A DNA stretch of 26,502 nt, from assembly GCA_948623715.1 (NCBI GenBank), contig CAPHDI010000017.1, positions 1-26,502 on the forward strand, in the 5' to 3' direction. Position 1 is the stretch's first letter. Every line of letters starts with the position of its first letter. This DNA is from an uncultured Candidatus Saccharibacteria bacterium (lineage in GTDB: Bacteria; Patescibacteriota; Saccharimonadia; Saccharimonadales; Saccharimonadaceae). Under the pieces are notes generated by a model. That model saw nothing but the letters and a program-made list of their open reading frames with translations, made no database searches and was not told the origin of the DNA. Below, piece after piece: positions 1 through 6,057 of this stretch. The translations under genes were made by a program, and so were the position numbers.

Positions 1-50
1 TAAGTTATATTACTAGCTTCCCTCAGTAGTACCATTTCCCTATCAATCCA

Positions 51-192
51 AACAAAAATGGCACCACGAGGGTGTTACTGAGCATGATCTAGAAAGCTTT
101 CGCGTTTCATAGGACAAACTCGCCTCATGGCGCCATTATTTCCTATGAAAAATCACGAAACTAACGCTCAAAATAAAATCATACTCAGTAAC
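51..192 (-). ncRNA. Structured RNA element, copy A (5' leader or sRNA of a surface-protein gene off the left edge)
   Basis: Read on the minus strand, an extended -10 (TGT-TATAAT) is followed after 6 nt by an RNA that starts with the 5' arm of a perfect 9-bp helix P1 (184-192 with 74-82). Inside is a perfect 10-bp helix P2 (141-150 with 105-114). The P2 loop holds 129-137, which pairs with 57-65 (9 bp, one G-U) outside P1, forming a pseudoknot. A conserved box (minus strand AACACCCTCGTGGTGCC, 60-76) and a U5 run (54-58) follow P1. Copies B (2168-2312) and C (11189-11332) have the same plan with different paired bases. The gene served would lie to the left of the window. Riboswitch, attenuator or free sRNA are all possible. 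Confidence 0.72.
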
Positions 193-198
193 ATTTCT

Positions 199-207
199 AT
201 TATAACA
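199..207 (-). promoter_or_regulatory. Extended -10 promoter of RNA element A
   Basis: Minus-strand TGT-TATAAT. The predicted start, 7 nt on, is base 192, the first base of helix P1. There is no clear -35 box. Copies B and C have the same arrangement. Confidence 0.65.
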
Positions 208-257
208 CATGTTTTATCACGCACCCTCAAAAACCTCACAAAGTTTCATACATGTGC

Positions 258-287
258 TTGCTAATTTTTCTTAAAATATGCTACTCT
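258..287 (+). promoter_or_regulatory. Probable promoter of the small peptide gene
   Basis: TTGCTA (258-263), 18-bp spacer, TGC-TACTCT (-10 at 282-287). The match is moderate, but the extended TG is shared with other promoters in the window. A start near 294 would give a leader of about 64 nt. Confidence 0.4.
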
Positions 288-357
288 GGGGAGGTGGCAG
301 ATTACTAGTACATTGCGAATGGTAGGGTTGGGAGTTATTTTGGGGAAAGGCGAAGCT

Positions 358-504
358 ATGTCAATAGAGACGATCATTAACTTGGTCATCCTAGCGGTGA
401 CACTTCTTTTGGAAATCGTCCGGCTTTTACAAAGTCGCGTGAAAACCAAACGAAAACAAAAAAGTTCTTCCGTCGAGCTTGAAATCAAGTTCAAACGGAA
501 GTAA
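358..504 (+). CDS. Small membrane peptide, candidate type I toxin (48 aa)
   Basis: A 48-residue peptide starting MSIETIINLV. Residues about 5-24 form one strongly hydrophobic helix, followed by a Lys/Arg-rich tail ending KFKRK. This shape (short acidic N-end, single membrane span, basic tail) is that of Fst/TxpA/holin-like type I toxins, although no family match is claimed. The ATG at 358 is chosen because AAAGG lies 7 nt upstream; an in-frame TTG at 313 would add 15 residues. The last 13 codons overlap a strong hairpin that reads as a terminator on the opposite strand, and an antisense promoter lies just downstream (525-553). It could also be an unrelated small membrane protein. Confidence 0.55.
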   Translation: MSIETIINLVILAVTLLLEIVRLLQSRVKTKRKQKSSSVELEIKFKRK

Positions 505-518
505 CTTAAACTTACCCT
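458..518 (-). ncRNA. Candidate antisense RNA (antitoxin) overlapping the 3' end of the small peptide gene
   Basis: A minus-strand promoter at 525-553 would start an RNA near 518. After about 17 nt it runs into a hairpin, CTTCCGT (495-501) with ACGGAAG (467-473), plus an inner 7-bp stem and a 4-nt loop, then AAC and six U (458-463). The product would be about 60 nt and fully complementary to the 3' end of the peptide mRNA, as RNAII is to fst. This is inferred from sequence only. Confidence 0.55.
465..503 (-). terminator. Intrinsic terminator of the antisense RNA, inside the peptide coding region
   Basis: Two stacked stems, 7 bp (495-501/467-473) and 7 bp with one G-U (486-492/475-481), with a 4-nt loop, followed on the minus strand by U6. 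On the plus strand no U-run follows, so termination should act on the antisense transcript only. Confidence 0.6.
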
Positions 519-524
519 AATTTA

Positions 525-553
525 ATTGTACCTTAGCATAGCGATTATGTCTA
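525..553 (-). promoter_or_regulatory. Antisense promoter
   Basis: Minus strand: TAGACA (548-553), a 17-bp spacer, TACAAT (525-530). Each box matches the consensus at 5 of 6 positions. It faces the 3' end of the small peptide gene. Confidence 0.6.
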
Positions 554-570
554 GTAGATTCTCGCAAAAT

Positions 571-592
571 CTTATGTCCTTCCAGACATAAA
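571..592 (-). terminator. Weak hairpin downstream of the FISUMP gene
   Basis: TTATGTC (585-591) pairs with GACATAA (572-578) across a 6-nt loop just after the stop codon of the gene at 604-2046. Only a short T run (ATTTT) follows on the minus strand, so termination may be weak. Confidence 0.35.
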
Positions 593-603
593 TCTGCCAC
601 TTT

Positions 604-2046
604 CTAGTTATTCACCGCCGTAATAGTAACAGTAGTAGAATATTCTCCAGCAGGTAATGTTGGAGAAATCGAGACTCCAACACCAAAAGTATGTTTAGTA
701 GCTTGAGATTCTTCATCATATTCTTCTGTATTATAGTAAGTAGTAGGATTAGTAGTAATAGCAGAATAAGTAGTATTATCTTGATTTAGTATGCCCCAGG
801 CATTAGTCTTAGCTTGTACATTAGTAGATGCTGGTATACTATTACTGCTTGTTATTTCTGTATCTACTACTAGTGCTGAATTAGTAAGTGATGTTTTATT
901 AGCACTAAGTTGTACAGTATAAGTAGTATTAGCTGATACTGTTGCACTAATAGTTCCTGTAGTTATCTTATTCGGATCTGCTTCTTCTTTCATACCGGAG
1001 GTAGCGTCAATACTAATTACTGGAGCAACTCTGACTGCGATAACTTCTACATCCTTCTCATCGAAGCGGTCTGGAAAGTCGGTACTGGAGGCTGGGGCGA
1101 GACAGCGGATGGAGTAGCCAAACCATCTATACGCATCACGCATGCCCGCATCGCCCACTACAGTACCACCCGAACCATAGAAATCAAGCTCATATGCGTT
1201 ACGAACACTGCCTGACGTCTTCGACCAATAGTCTCCACTATCTTTAAAATAATCCAGCCGATCAATATCAGCATGATAACCTACCCAACCCGCTCGGAAA
1301 AAATATTTACTCAACTTTTGCACTTTTTCATCCGTCGTTTCAAGATCGTTTACTCCAATCACCCCCAGCAGAGTCTCATACTGCGCACGGGACGGCAAAC
1401 TCCAGCTTTTCGGACAAATGCTACTAGTCACTTCAGTATCAGCTTCCTCAATATCCGCATTACCAGCCCCTGCCGTCGCAGCATACCAGTTATAGTACGC
1501 CCCATACCCCTCCCGCCAAATATCCGAAGTTGTCGGATTATAGACCTGAGCAATACCGTTATAGTCAATGTCATCAGTAAAATCTCTAGGCGTTTCCGTC
1601 GAAAGCTGTCGTATCGTATCCGGCATTTCAAAAACACTGCCTTCCACTACATCCGACGTCTCACTATTTAGTCTAGCAACCTGACCATTAGTAATTAATC
1701 CCTCCTTGGTTAACTGTAAATTAGTCATCATCCAGCAATTTCCGTCTTCTAGCCTCTTGATAATATATTCATTTCCATCTCGAACATCAACCAAAGTATT
1801 ACTTTGTCCTAAAGCAGAGTTATTACATATATCAGTAGTCATTTCTTGCATGGTAGTAATGTTAGATAGAGTCTTTCTGGCCGCACTAACTGGTATAACA
1901 TTATAACTATTTAATAACGCTAAGGATGGCACAATACCACAAATAAGAGCCGTTGCGCATACTACTCTTCCCGCATATGTTTTATACGTAGAGTTTCTGC
2001 GCGATTTCCTAAATTGATAAGGTTTAGTTTTCTTTATTTTTAGCAT
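604..2046 (-). CDS. Secreted FISUMP-domain surface protein
   Basis: 480 aa. The N-end has a basic stretch and a hydrophobic segment ending PVSAARK (about residue 45-55), consistent with a signal peptide or anchor. A FISUMP domain (Fib_succ_major, TIGR02145 type) follows, recognisable by NCWMMTNLQL, AYYNWYAATAG, ICPKSWSLPS and SIRCLAP. The C-terminal 160 residues are Thr/Ser/Asn-rich and beta-sandwich-like, ending TVTITAVNN. The start is the ATG at 2046 with AAAGGAGGG just upstream; an upstream in-frame start would lack an SD. RNA element B precedes it. The last 190 bp are repeated exactly at 26313-26502 and are AT-rich (ACT codons), unlike the C-rich middle of the gene, which suggests a mosaic. 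Function is probably surface adhesion or host contact; not proven. Confidence 0.85.
   Translation of the reverse strand: MLKIKKTKPYQFRKSRRNSTYKTYAGRVVCATALICGIVPSLALLNSYNVIPVSAARKTLSNITTMQEMTTDICNNSALGQSNTLVDVRDGNEYIIKRLEDGNCWMMTNLQLTKEGLITNGQVARLNSETSDVVEGSVFEMPDTIRQLSTETPRDFTDDIDYNGIAQVYNPTTSDIWREGYGAYYNWYAATAGAGNADIEEADTEVTSSICPKSWSLPSRAQYETLLGVIGVNDLETTDEKVQKLSKYFFRAGWVGYHADIDRLDYFKDSGDYWSKTSGSVRNAYELDFYGSGGTVVGDAGMRDAYRWFGYSIRCLAPASSTDFPDRFDEKDVEVIAVRVAPVISIDATSGMKEEADPNKITTGTISATVSANTTYTVQLSANKTSLTNSALVVDTEITSSNSIPASTNVQAKTNAWGILNQDNTTYSAITTNPTTYYNTEEYDEESQATKHTFGVGVSISPTLPAGEYSTTVTITAVNN
605..794. repeat. Long direct repeat, copy 1 (3' end of FISUMP gene)
   Basis: Identical base for base to 26313-26502, where the window ends, so the true repeat may be longer. 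It covers the last 63 codons of the protein. The stop codons differ (TAG here, TAA in the second copy), so the identity ends at the gene boundary. Confidence 0.95.
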
Positions 2047-2167
2047 TATGCCCTCCTTTGGCGTATGTGTTATCAGTCCCGACAACTTAAGATCGTCGTC
2101 AAGACCCTACTTCACGGAGAGTAATTGTACGCGTTTTTCACCTACATATTATAGATAAGTCTCGCAT

Positions 2168-2312
2168 ACAAAAACGACACCGCAAGGGTGTTAGAAATTC
2201 AATCTATGAGACATGGGGATTGCTCAAAGACAAATTAACCTTACGGTGTCATTATTATCTTTGAACAATGATACAAAATACCACGTCTCAATACATAAAC
2301 TGAATTTCTAAC
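2168..2312 (-). ncRNA. Structured RNA element, copy B (upstream of FISUMP gene 604-2046)
   Basis: Same plan as copy A. P1 is a perfect 12-bp helix (2301-2312 with 2190-2201) starting at the predicted transcription start. Inside are a 6-bp helix (2285-2290 with 2207-2212) and P2 (2258-2269 with 2219-2230, 11 of 12). The loop 2244-2253 pairs with 2173-2182 (10 bp, one G-U) beyond P1. The box reads AACACCCTTGCGGTGTC, with bases changed in step with its pairing partner, then U5. A competing local hairpin ACACC/GGTGT uses the same bases. About 120 nt lie between its end and the SD of the gene. There, a stretch AAAAACG (2132-2138 complement) could pair with the CGUUUUU that ends the element. Confidence 0.75.
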
Positions 2313-2318
2313 AATACC

Positions 2319-2327
2319 ATTATACCA
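2319..2327 (-). promoter_or_regulatory. Extended -10 promoter of RNA element B and FISUMP gene
   Basis: Minus-strand TGG-TATAAT with predicted start at 2312, the first base of P1. No -35 box is recognisable. Confidence 0.65.
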
Positions 2328-2416
2328 CACTTTCCCGCCCCGCAATCACAAAATTCAAAAATCAAAAACCAGCCCATCAAACCATCAAAAACAGACCTCA
2401 AGCCCCAAGCAAGACT

Positions 2417-3373
2417 CTACTCCCTCACAATCACCTTCAGGCTCTTCTCCCCTTTCCGCACCTCGACCTTCTTCACGTCTATCATCCTCTCATATTCCCC
2501 CTCGACGTGCATTTCGACCGTACTCGGCCCAGCAAACTCTATCACATCCCCCTTCGTCTCCACTAGCGGAATCCCTTTCCGCACACTCGTCAGCCCGAAT
2601 CCCACCATTTTCCAGAACTTCCCCAACCTCTGCACCGTACTGCCAAACTCTTCCGTATCTCGCCAATACTCTCCGCCTTTCATTATCCGCGCCACGCTTG
2701 GCCCATTTACCGCCAGATAGTCCGTCGCCCCCACTTCCATCATAGCACCGTTCAAGCTCCCCTCTGGTAGCCTTATGCCTTTCCGATGTTTCAAATACCA
2801 CCACACCGCCATCCTTAGCGAATACCACGACGTCATCTTCCCTGTATTTAATTTCTTCCGCACTTTTGGATCTTCCATCATCGTCGTCGCCTGCGCCAGC
2901 AGCCCCATCGTATAATAACACGGTGCATACCGCCAATGCCTACCATTCACCTTCACATCCAGCGCATATAATTCCGTCACTTTCCCCTCTTCATATCTCT
3001 TCAGTATCTCTGCCACTCCATCAAAACCTGCTTTCGCACCATCTTCTGCAAATTCGTCCCGCCTTGTCCTCAGCATTCCCGCAATATCATTCAGATTCCC
3101 GTACCCTACCACCCCCACTGTCGCATCCTTCCCCGCTTCCAGAACTCCATTCACCATCATCGTCGCCGTTCCATCCCCGCCCGCGACAATCACGAGATCT
3201 CCATCACTCACGAGTCTCATCAAATTCTGCACATTATCAGTAAACGATGTCGGCTTAATCTCATATTTCCCCACCATCCACCCCCGTAAATTTCGCGCCG
3301 ACTCCAAAATCTCTCGCTTCACTGCCGCATGATGTGACGATCGCGGGTTATAAACAATCAATAATTTCTTCAT
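2417..3373 (-). CDS. Diacylglycerol kinase family lipid/sphingosine kinase-like protein
   Basis: 318 aa starting MKKLLIVYNPRSS. The N-terminal fold carries the nucleotide-binding loop VAGGDGTATMM (GGDGT at residues 65-69) and VGYGNLNDIA, the hallmarks of the DAG kinase catalytic domain (DAGK_cat, YegS/DgkB-like). The C-terminal half matches the beta-rich second domain in layout. It probably phosphorylates a lipid at the inner membrane; the substrate is unknown. Its ATG overlaps the stop of the pilin gene (TAATG), so translation is coupled and it belongs to the rpoD-pilin operon. An open frame extends 19 codons further upstream inside the pilin gene, but that start is rejected because MKKLLIVYNP is the natural family start. 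Confidence 0.8.
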   Translation of the reverse strand: MKKLLIVYNPRSSHHAAVKREILESARNLRGWMVGKYEIKPTSFTDNVQNLMRLVSDGDLVIVAGGDGTATMMVNGVLEAGKDATVGVVGYGNLNDIAGMLRTRRDEFAEDGAKAGFDGVAEILKRYEEGKVTELYALDVKVNGRHWRYAPCYYTMGLLAQATTMMEDPKVRKKLNTGKMTSWYSLRMAVWWYLKHRKGIRLPEGSLNGAMMEVGATDYLAVNGPSVARIMKGGEYWRDTEEFGSTVQRLGKFWKMVGFGLTSVRKGIPLVETKGDVIEFAGPSTVEMHVEGEYERMIDVKKVEVRKGEKSLKVIVRE

Positions 3374-3666
3374 TAAAGAGAAACGCCACCTGGTACCAGC
3401 CAGTTTAAAACGGCAAACATCACCGCCCACGCAATCAAGCCAATCACCACCTCAAATAGTCGCGTCTTCGCCTTCGCGACCTGCGCCTCATTATCCCGCG
3501 CCGTCATATACATAATTCCCGCGATAATCACCCCTAGCACTGCCGCCGCCCCCAGACCATATACTAAGATATTCAAAACCAGCTTCAAAATGTCTTCTAT
3601 ACTCATGTCACCCGGCAAGATACTCGTCTCTACATCCGCCAACAGCCTCATCAAAACTAGCTTCAT
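3373..3666 (-). CDS. T4SS pilin-like (VirB2/TrbC-type) small membrane protein
   Basis: 97 aa with two hydrophobic helices (about residues 28-53 and 73-92) separated by a charged loop, ARDNEAQVAKAKTRLF. The loop and the GLGAAAVLGVIIAGIMYMTA segment match the T4SS_pilin family common in CPR genomes. These proteins sit in the inner membrane and may be polymerised into a secretion or conjugation pilus, but no other T4SS gene is in the window. The start has AGGAGG 3 nt upstream, close for an SD. It begins 7 nt after the rpoD stop and its own stop overlaps the next start, so it is in the middle of a tight operon. Confidence 0.75.
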   Translation of the reverse strand: MKLVLMRLLADVETSILPGDMSIEDILKLVLNILVYGLGAAAVLGVIIAGIMYMTARDNEAQVAKAKTRLFEVVIGLIAWAVMFAVLNWLVPGGVSL

Positions 3667-3673
3667 CTTCCTC

Positions 3674-4642
3674 CTACTTCAAATACCCGTGCAATTTCTT
3701 CGTCTGCTTATGCTTGCGCAACTTCGACAGCGCCTTCGCCTCGATCTGACGAATCCGCTCTCGCGTTACCGAGAACTCATTTCCTACTTCCTCTAGCGTA
3801 TGCGGTCGTCCCCCACCAATTCCAAACCTTAATCGAATAATCTTTTGCTCCCGCTCCGAAAGCGTTGTCAAAATCTCTGCAATCTGTTCCTTGAGAATCT
3901 GATTTGCCGTCGCATCCTCCGGCGAATCTCTTTCCGAATCCTCCACGAAATCCCCCAGCACCGATTCTTCATCGTCCCCATCTCGCCCAACCGACGCATC
4001 CAGTGACGCGATATCCTGCTTGATCCGCATCACATACTCAATCTTATCAACATCCATCCCCATCGCTTCCGCGATTTCCTCATTTGTCGGCTCACGATTT
4101 AAATCCTGTGTCAAGCGCCGCGTCGTCCGCAATACCTTGTTAATCGTCTCCACCATATGCACCGGGATCCGAATCGTCCTTGCTTGATCTGCAATCGCCC
4201 GCGTAATCGCCTGGCGAATCCACCATGTCGCATACGTCGAAAACTTGAATCCCTTATCCGGATCAAATTTCTCCACCGCGCGCAAAAGCCCTGTGTTCCC
4301 CTCCTGAATCAAGTCCAAGAAATCCAACCCTCGCCCGCCATACCGCTTCGCAATACTGACCACGAGTCGCATATTCGCCTCCGCGAGCTTATCTTTCGCC
4401 CGCTTATCGCCTTTCATCGCCTTTTGCGCCAGCTCTAACTCTTCCTCTTGCGTCAGCAGCGGAATTTTCCCTATCTCCCGTAAATACATCCGCACCGAAT
4501 CGTCCGCAAACGCATCCACATTATCAGCCGTAATCGCTAATTCTTCCTCAGAAAAATCATCCTCAGCCGCCAGCTCATCCGCCTCCGGCTCCCCCACATC
4601 GAGAATCGCATTCCGTTCCTTTAAGATTTCTTCATCTTCCAT
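3674..4642 (-). CDS. rpoD: Primary RNA polymerase sigma factor (sigma-70)
   Basis: 322 aa, short for a primary sigma because region 1.1 is absent. An acidic N-terminus (1-45) is followed by region 1.2 (SVRMYLREIGKIPLLT), region 2 with the -10 binding and melting helices (NMRLVVSIAKRY, LDFLDLIQEGN, FSTYATWWIRQAI), region 3 (IPVHMVETINKV) and region 4 (LSEREQKIIRLRFG, TRERIRQIEAKALSKLR). It directs RNA polymerase to the TATAAT-type promoters seen throughout the window. A TATGAT lies 8 nt before the ATG and there is no SD, so its mRNA probably has almost no leader. It heads an operon with the pilin and DAG-kinase-like genes. Confidence 0.95.
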   Translation of the reverse strand: MEDEEILKERNAILDVGEPEADELAAEDDFSEEELAITADNVDAFADDSVRMYLREIGKIPLLTQEEELELAQKAMKGDKRAKDKLAEANMRLVVSIAKRYGGRGLDFLDLIQEGNTGLLRAVEKFDPDKGFKFSTYATWWIRQAITRAIADQARTIRIPVHMVETINKVLRTTRRLTQDLNREPTNEEIAEAMGMDVDKIEYVMRIKQDIASLDASVGRDGDDEESVLGDFVEDSERDSPEDATANQILKEQIAEILTTLSEREQKIIRLRFGIGGGRPHTLEEVGNEFSVTRERIRQIEAKALSKLRKHKQTKKLHGYLK

Positions 4643-4650
4643 TGAACTTT

Positions 4651-4656
4651 ATCATA
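4651..4656 (-). promoter_or_regulatory. -10 of rpoD (near-leaderless)
   Basis: Minus-strand TATGAT, 8 nt upstream of the rpoD ATG. No SD lies in between. Confidence 0.5.
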
Positions 4657-4692
4657 CTAAATTTTTACTTAAAAATCAAGCTTTAAATCGCG

Positions 4693-4719
4693 AAAAGCGC
4701 CCCTATCCGGAGCGCCTTT
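4693..4719. terminator. Bidirectional intrinsic terminator between surface protein and rpoD
   Basis: AAAGGCGCTCC and GGGGCGCTTTT pair over 11 bp (two G-U) around the 5-nt loop GGATA on the minus strand. It lies 16 nt after the stop of the gene at 4736-5983 and ends in T4. Confidence 0.8.
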
Positions 4720-4735
4720 CTTACTAATCCATCGA

Positions 4736-5983
4736 TTAAAACTTGTGCTTGAGATAAAGCTTCGCAATCAACGCAATCCCTGCAATACTCGCTACCGCCA
4801 CTGACGCAATCAGCGTCAAAGTCGCCATATCCAGCGCACCCGACTCAAACAACCCGACAATACCCGTGTCCGGAGTTTTCACATCAGTCTTATCCTCATC
4901 CGGCCCTGTCTGCGGCAATTCATATCTCACCAATCCGACCATCACCTGTGGATCAATTTCCGTAGCTGCAAGCAACATCGCATTATATCCGTCCAGCTGC
5001 GTAGCCTTCCCCTCTTTTCCGCTATATTTAGCATCAATGGTTGCTACGGTCACATTACTACCTAGCGCACGGACAAAGCCCATCGAGTTATACAGCGCCG
5101 CAAATTTCTCATAGTTTGGCAATTGCTTCGCTGCCGCAATAATCTCATCATTATCGGCATCTGCGCCCACCGTGACAGACGGCACCATCGTCGGCAAGGC
5201 CGCAACTACCGCCGCCTTCGCCGTAGCAATCTGCTCATCGGTTGCATTCGTACTCAACATAGTTTCCACATTACCAATGAATGTCTCTACCTTATGATAC
5301 GCATCAAAAGTTTTAGAGTTACTAATGCGTCCATTCAAGAGAACAATACTATTTGCAACCGTACGATTAGTAAACGCCACAATTTTTCCGTAGTAATCGC
5401 TCATCCGCTCAAGACTTAAGCCCTTCAAGGACTCCGCTGTAATCTGCGCATCCGCCCCAGCAGTCTTTTGCAGATCATTAATTACTTCGCTTGCGATCCT
5501 CCACATCTTAAAGCCTGGCATATTCTCATCTGTAAATTTTACAAGCTGTTCTACATTTTTCCCATCAGGTACTGTACCATTCACCTTTTCCTTCAACGCG
5601 ACCACAGCAGCAATCGCATCCGTAACAGCTTTCGTCTGCGCACTTGTAGCCGTAGTCAAATCCCGTGGCAACGCTCCCAAAGCCGTCTCAAGCGCCGCAT
5701 ATTTTGCATATGCCGGATCAGCCTTTGCATCATCCACCACTGTGACTAACTCTGACGCAGATACAATCTTGTCCGCTTCCCCCGCACCATCACCTTCCTG
5801 GTTTTCGCCTTCCGCAGCCTGAGTCTCGATCCCGTCTTCGCCGCCCTCTGCGAGCGCTTCGATTCCTGCGTTATCACCTTCGACAACATCTCCACCGTCC
5901 GCAAAGACCGCTCCCGGCATAGCCATACCCAGAGCAAGTGCCAATGCTAAGGCTGCTAAAACTTGTGTTTTATGTTCTTTCAT
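4736..5983 (-). CDS. Secreted cell-surface protein with C-terminal sorting-type signal
   Basis: 415 aa. Residues 1-28 are a typical signal peptide (MKEHK, then an Ala/Leu core, cleavage near VFADGG). An acidic, Glu/Gly-rich stretch to about residue 70 and an Ala-rich helical body follow. The C-terminus has LPQTG (about 356-360), then TPDTG (about 370-374), then a hydrophobic helix and the basic end KLYLKHKF. Either motif could be the anchor signal: LPxTG is the classic sortase motif, whereas the P-D/N-TG motif nearer the membrane helix has a better distance. The function of the body is not recognised. A promoter overlaps the dnaG stop codon (6029-6057) and a terminator follows, so it is a single-gene unit. 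Confidence 0.8.
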   Translation of the reverse strand: MKEHKTQVLAALALALALGMAMPGAVFADGGDVVEGDNAGIEALAEGGEDGIETQAAEGENQEGDGAGEADKIVSASELVTVVDDAKADPAYAKYAALETALGALPRDLTTATSAQTKAVTDAIAAVVALKEKVNGTVPDGKNVEQLVKFTDENMPGFKMWRIASEVINDLQKTAGADAQITAESLKGLSLERMSDYYGKIVAFTNRTVANSIVLLNGRISNSKTFDAYHKVETFIGNVETMLSTNATDEQIATAKAAVVAALPTMVPSVTVGADADNDEIIAAAKQLPNYEKFAALYNSMGFVRALGSNVTVATIDAKYSGKEGKATQLDGYNAMLLAATEIDPQVMVGLVRYELPQTGPDEDKTDVKTPDTGIVGLFESGALDMATLTLIASVAVASIAGIALIAKLYLKHKF

Positions 5984-6028
5984 TTTTTGTTAGCCTTTTT
6001 AATTATTTATTTTGATAATCCTACCCCC

Positions 6029-6057
6029 ATGATACCATTAGCATTATCACAAGTCAA
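6029..6057 (-). promoter_or_regulatory. Promoter of the sorted surface protein gene
   Basis: Minus strand: TTGACT (6052-6057), a 17-bp spacer, TATCAT (6029-6034). The -35 box overlaps the dnaG stop codon. Confidence 0.7.

Noticed and set aside
60..76. T-box riboswitch (GGGTG and CCACG resemble the T-box sequence)
   Set aside because: The conserved T-box AGGGTGGNACCGCG is not present in the transcribed strand, and the downstream genes are surface proteins rather than tRNA synthetases or amino-acid genes.
313..357. Upstream TTG start of the small peptide
   Set aside because: No SD before it, and it would place polar and Gly-rich residues before the membrane span; the ATG at 358 has an SD-like AAAGG.
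2490..2936. Overlapping open frames inside the DAG-kinase-like gene and many similar shadows (for example 18147-19022, 24889-25131)
   Set aside because: Low-complexity translations caused by strand bias, without start signals, inside genes with clear motifs.
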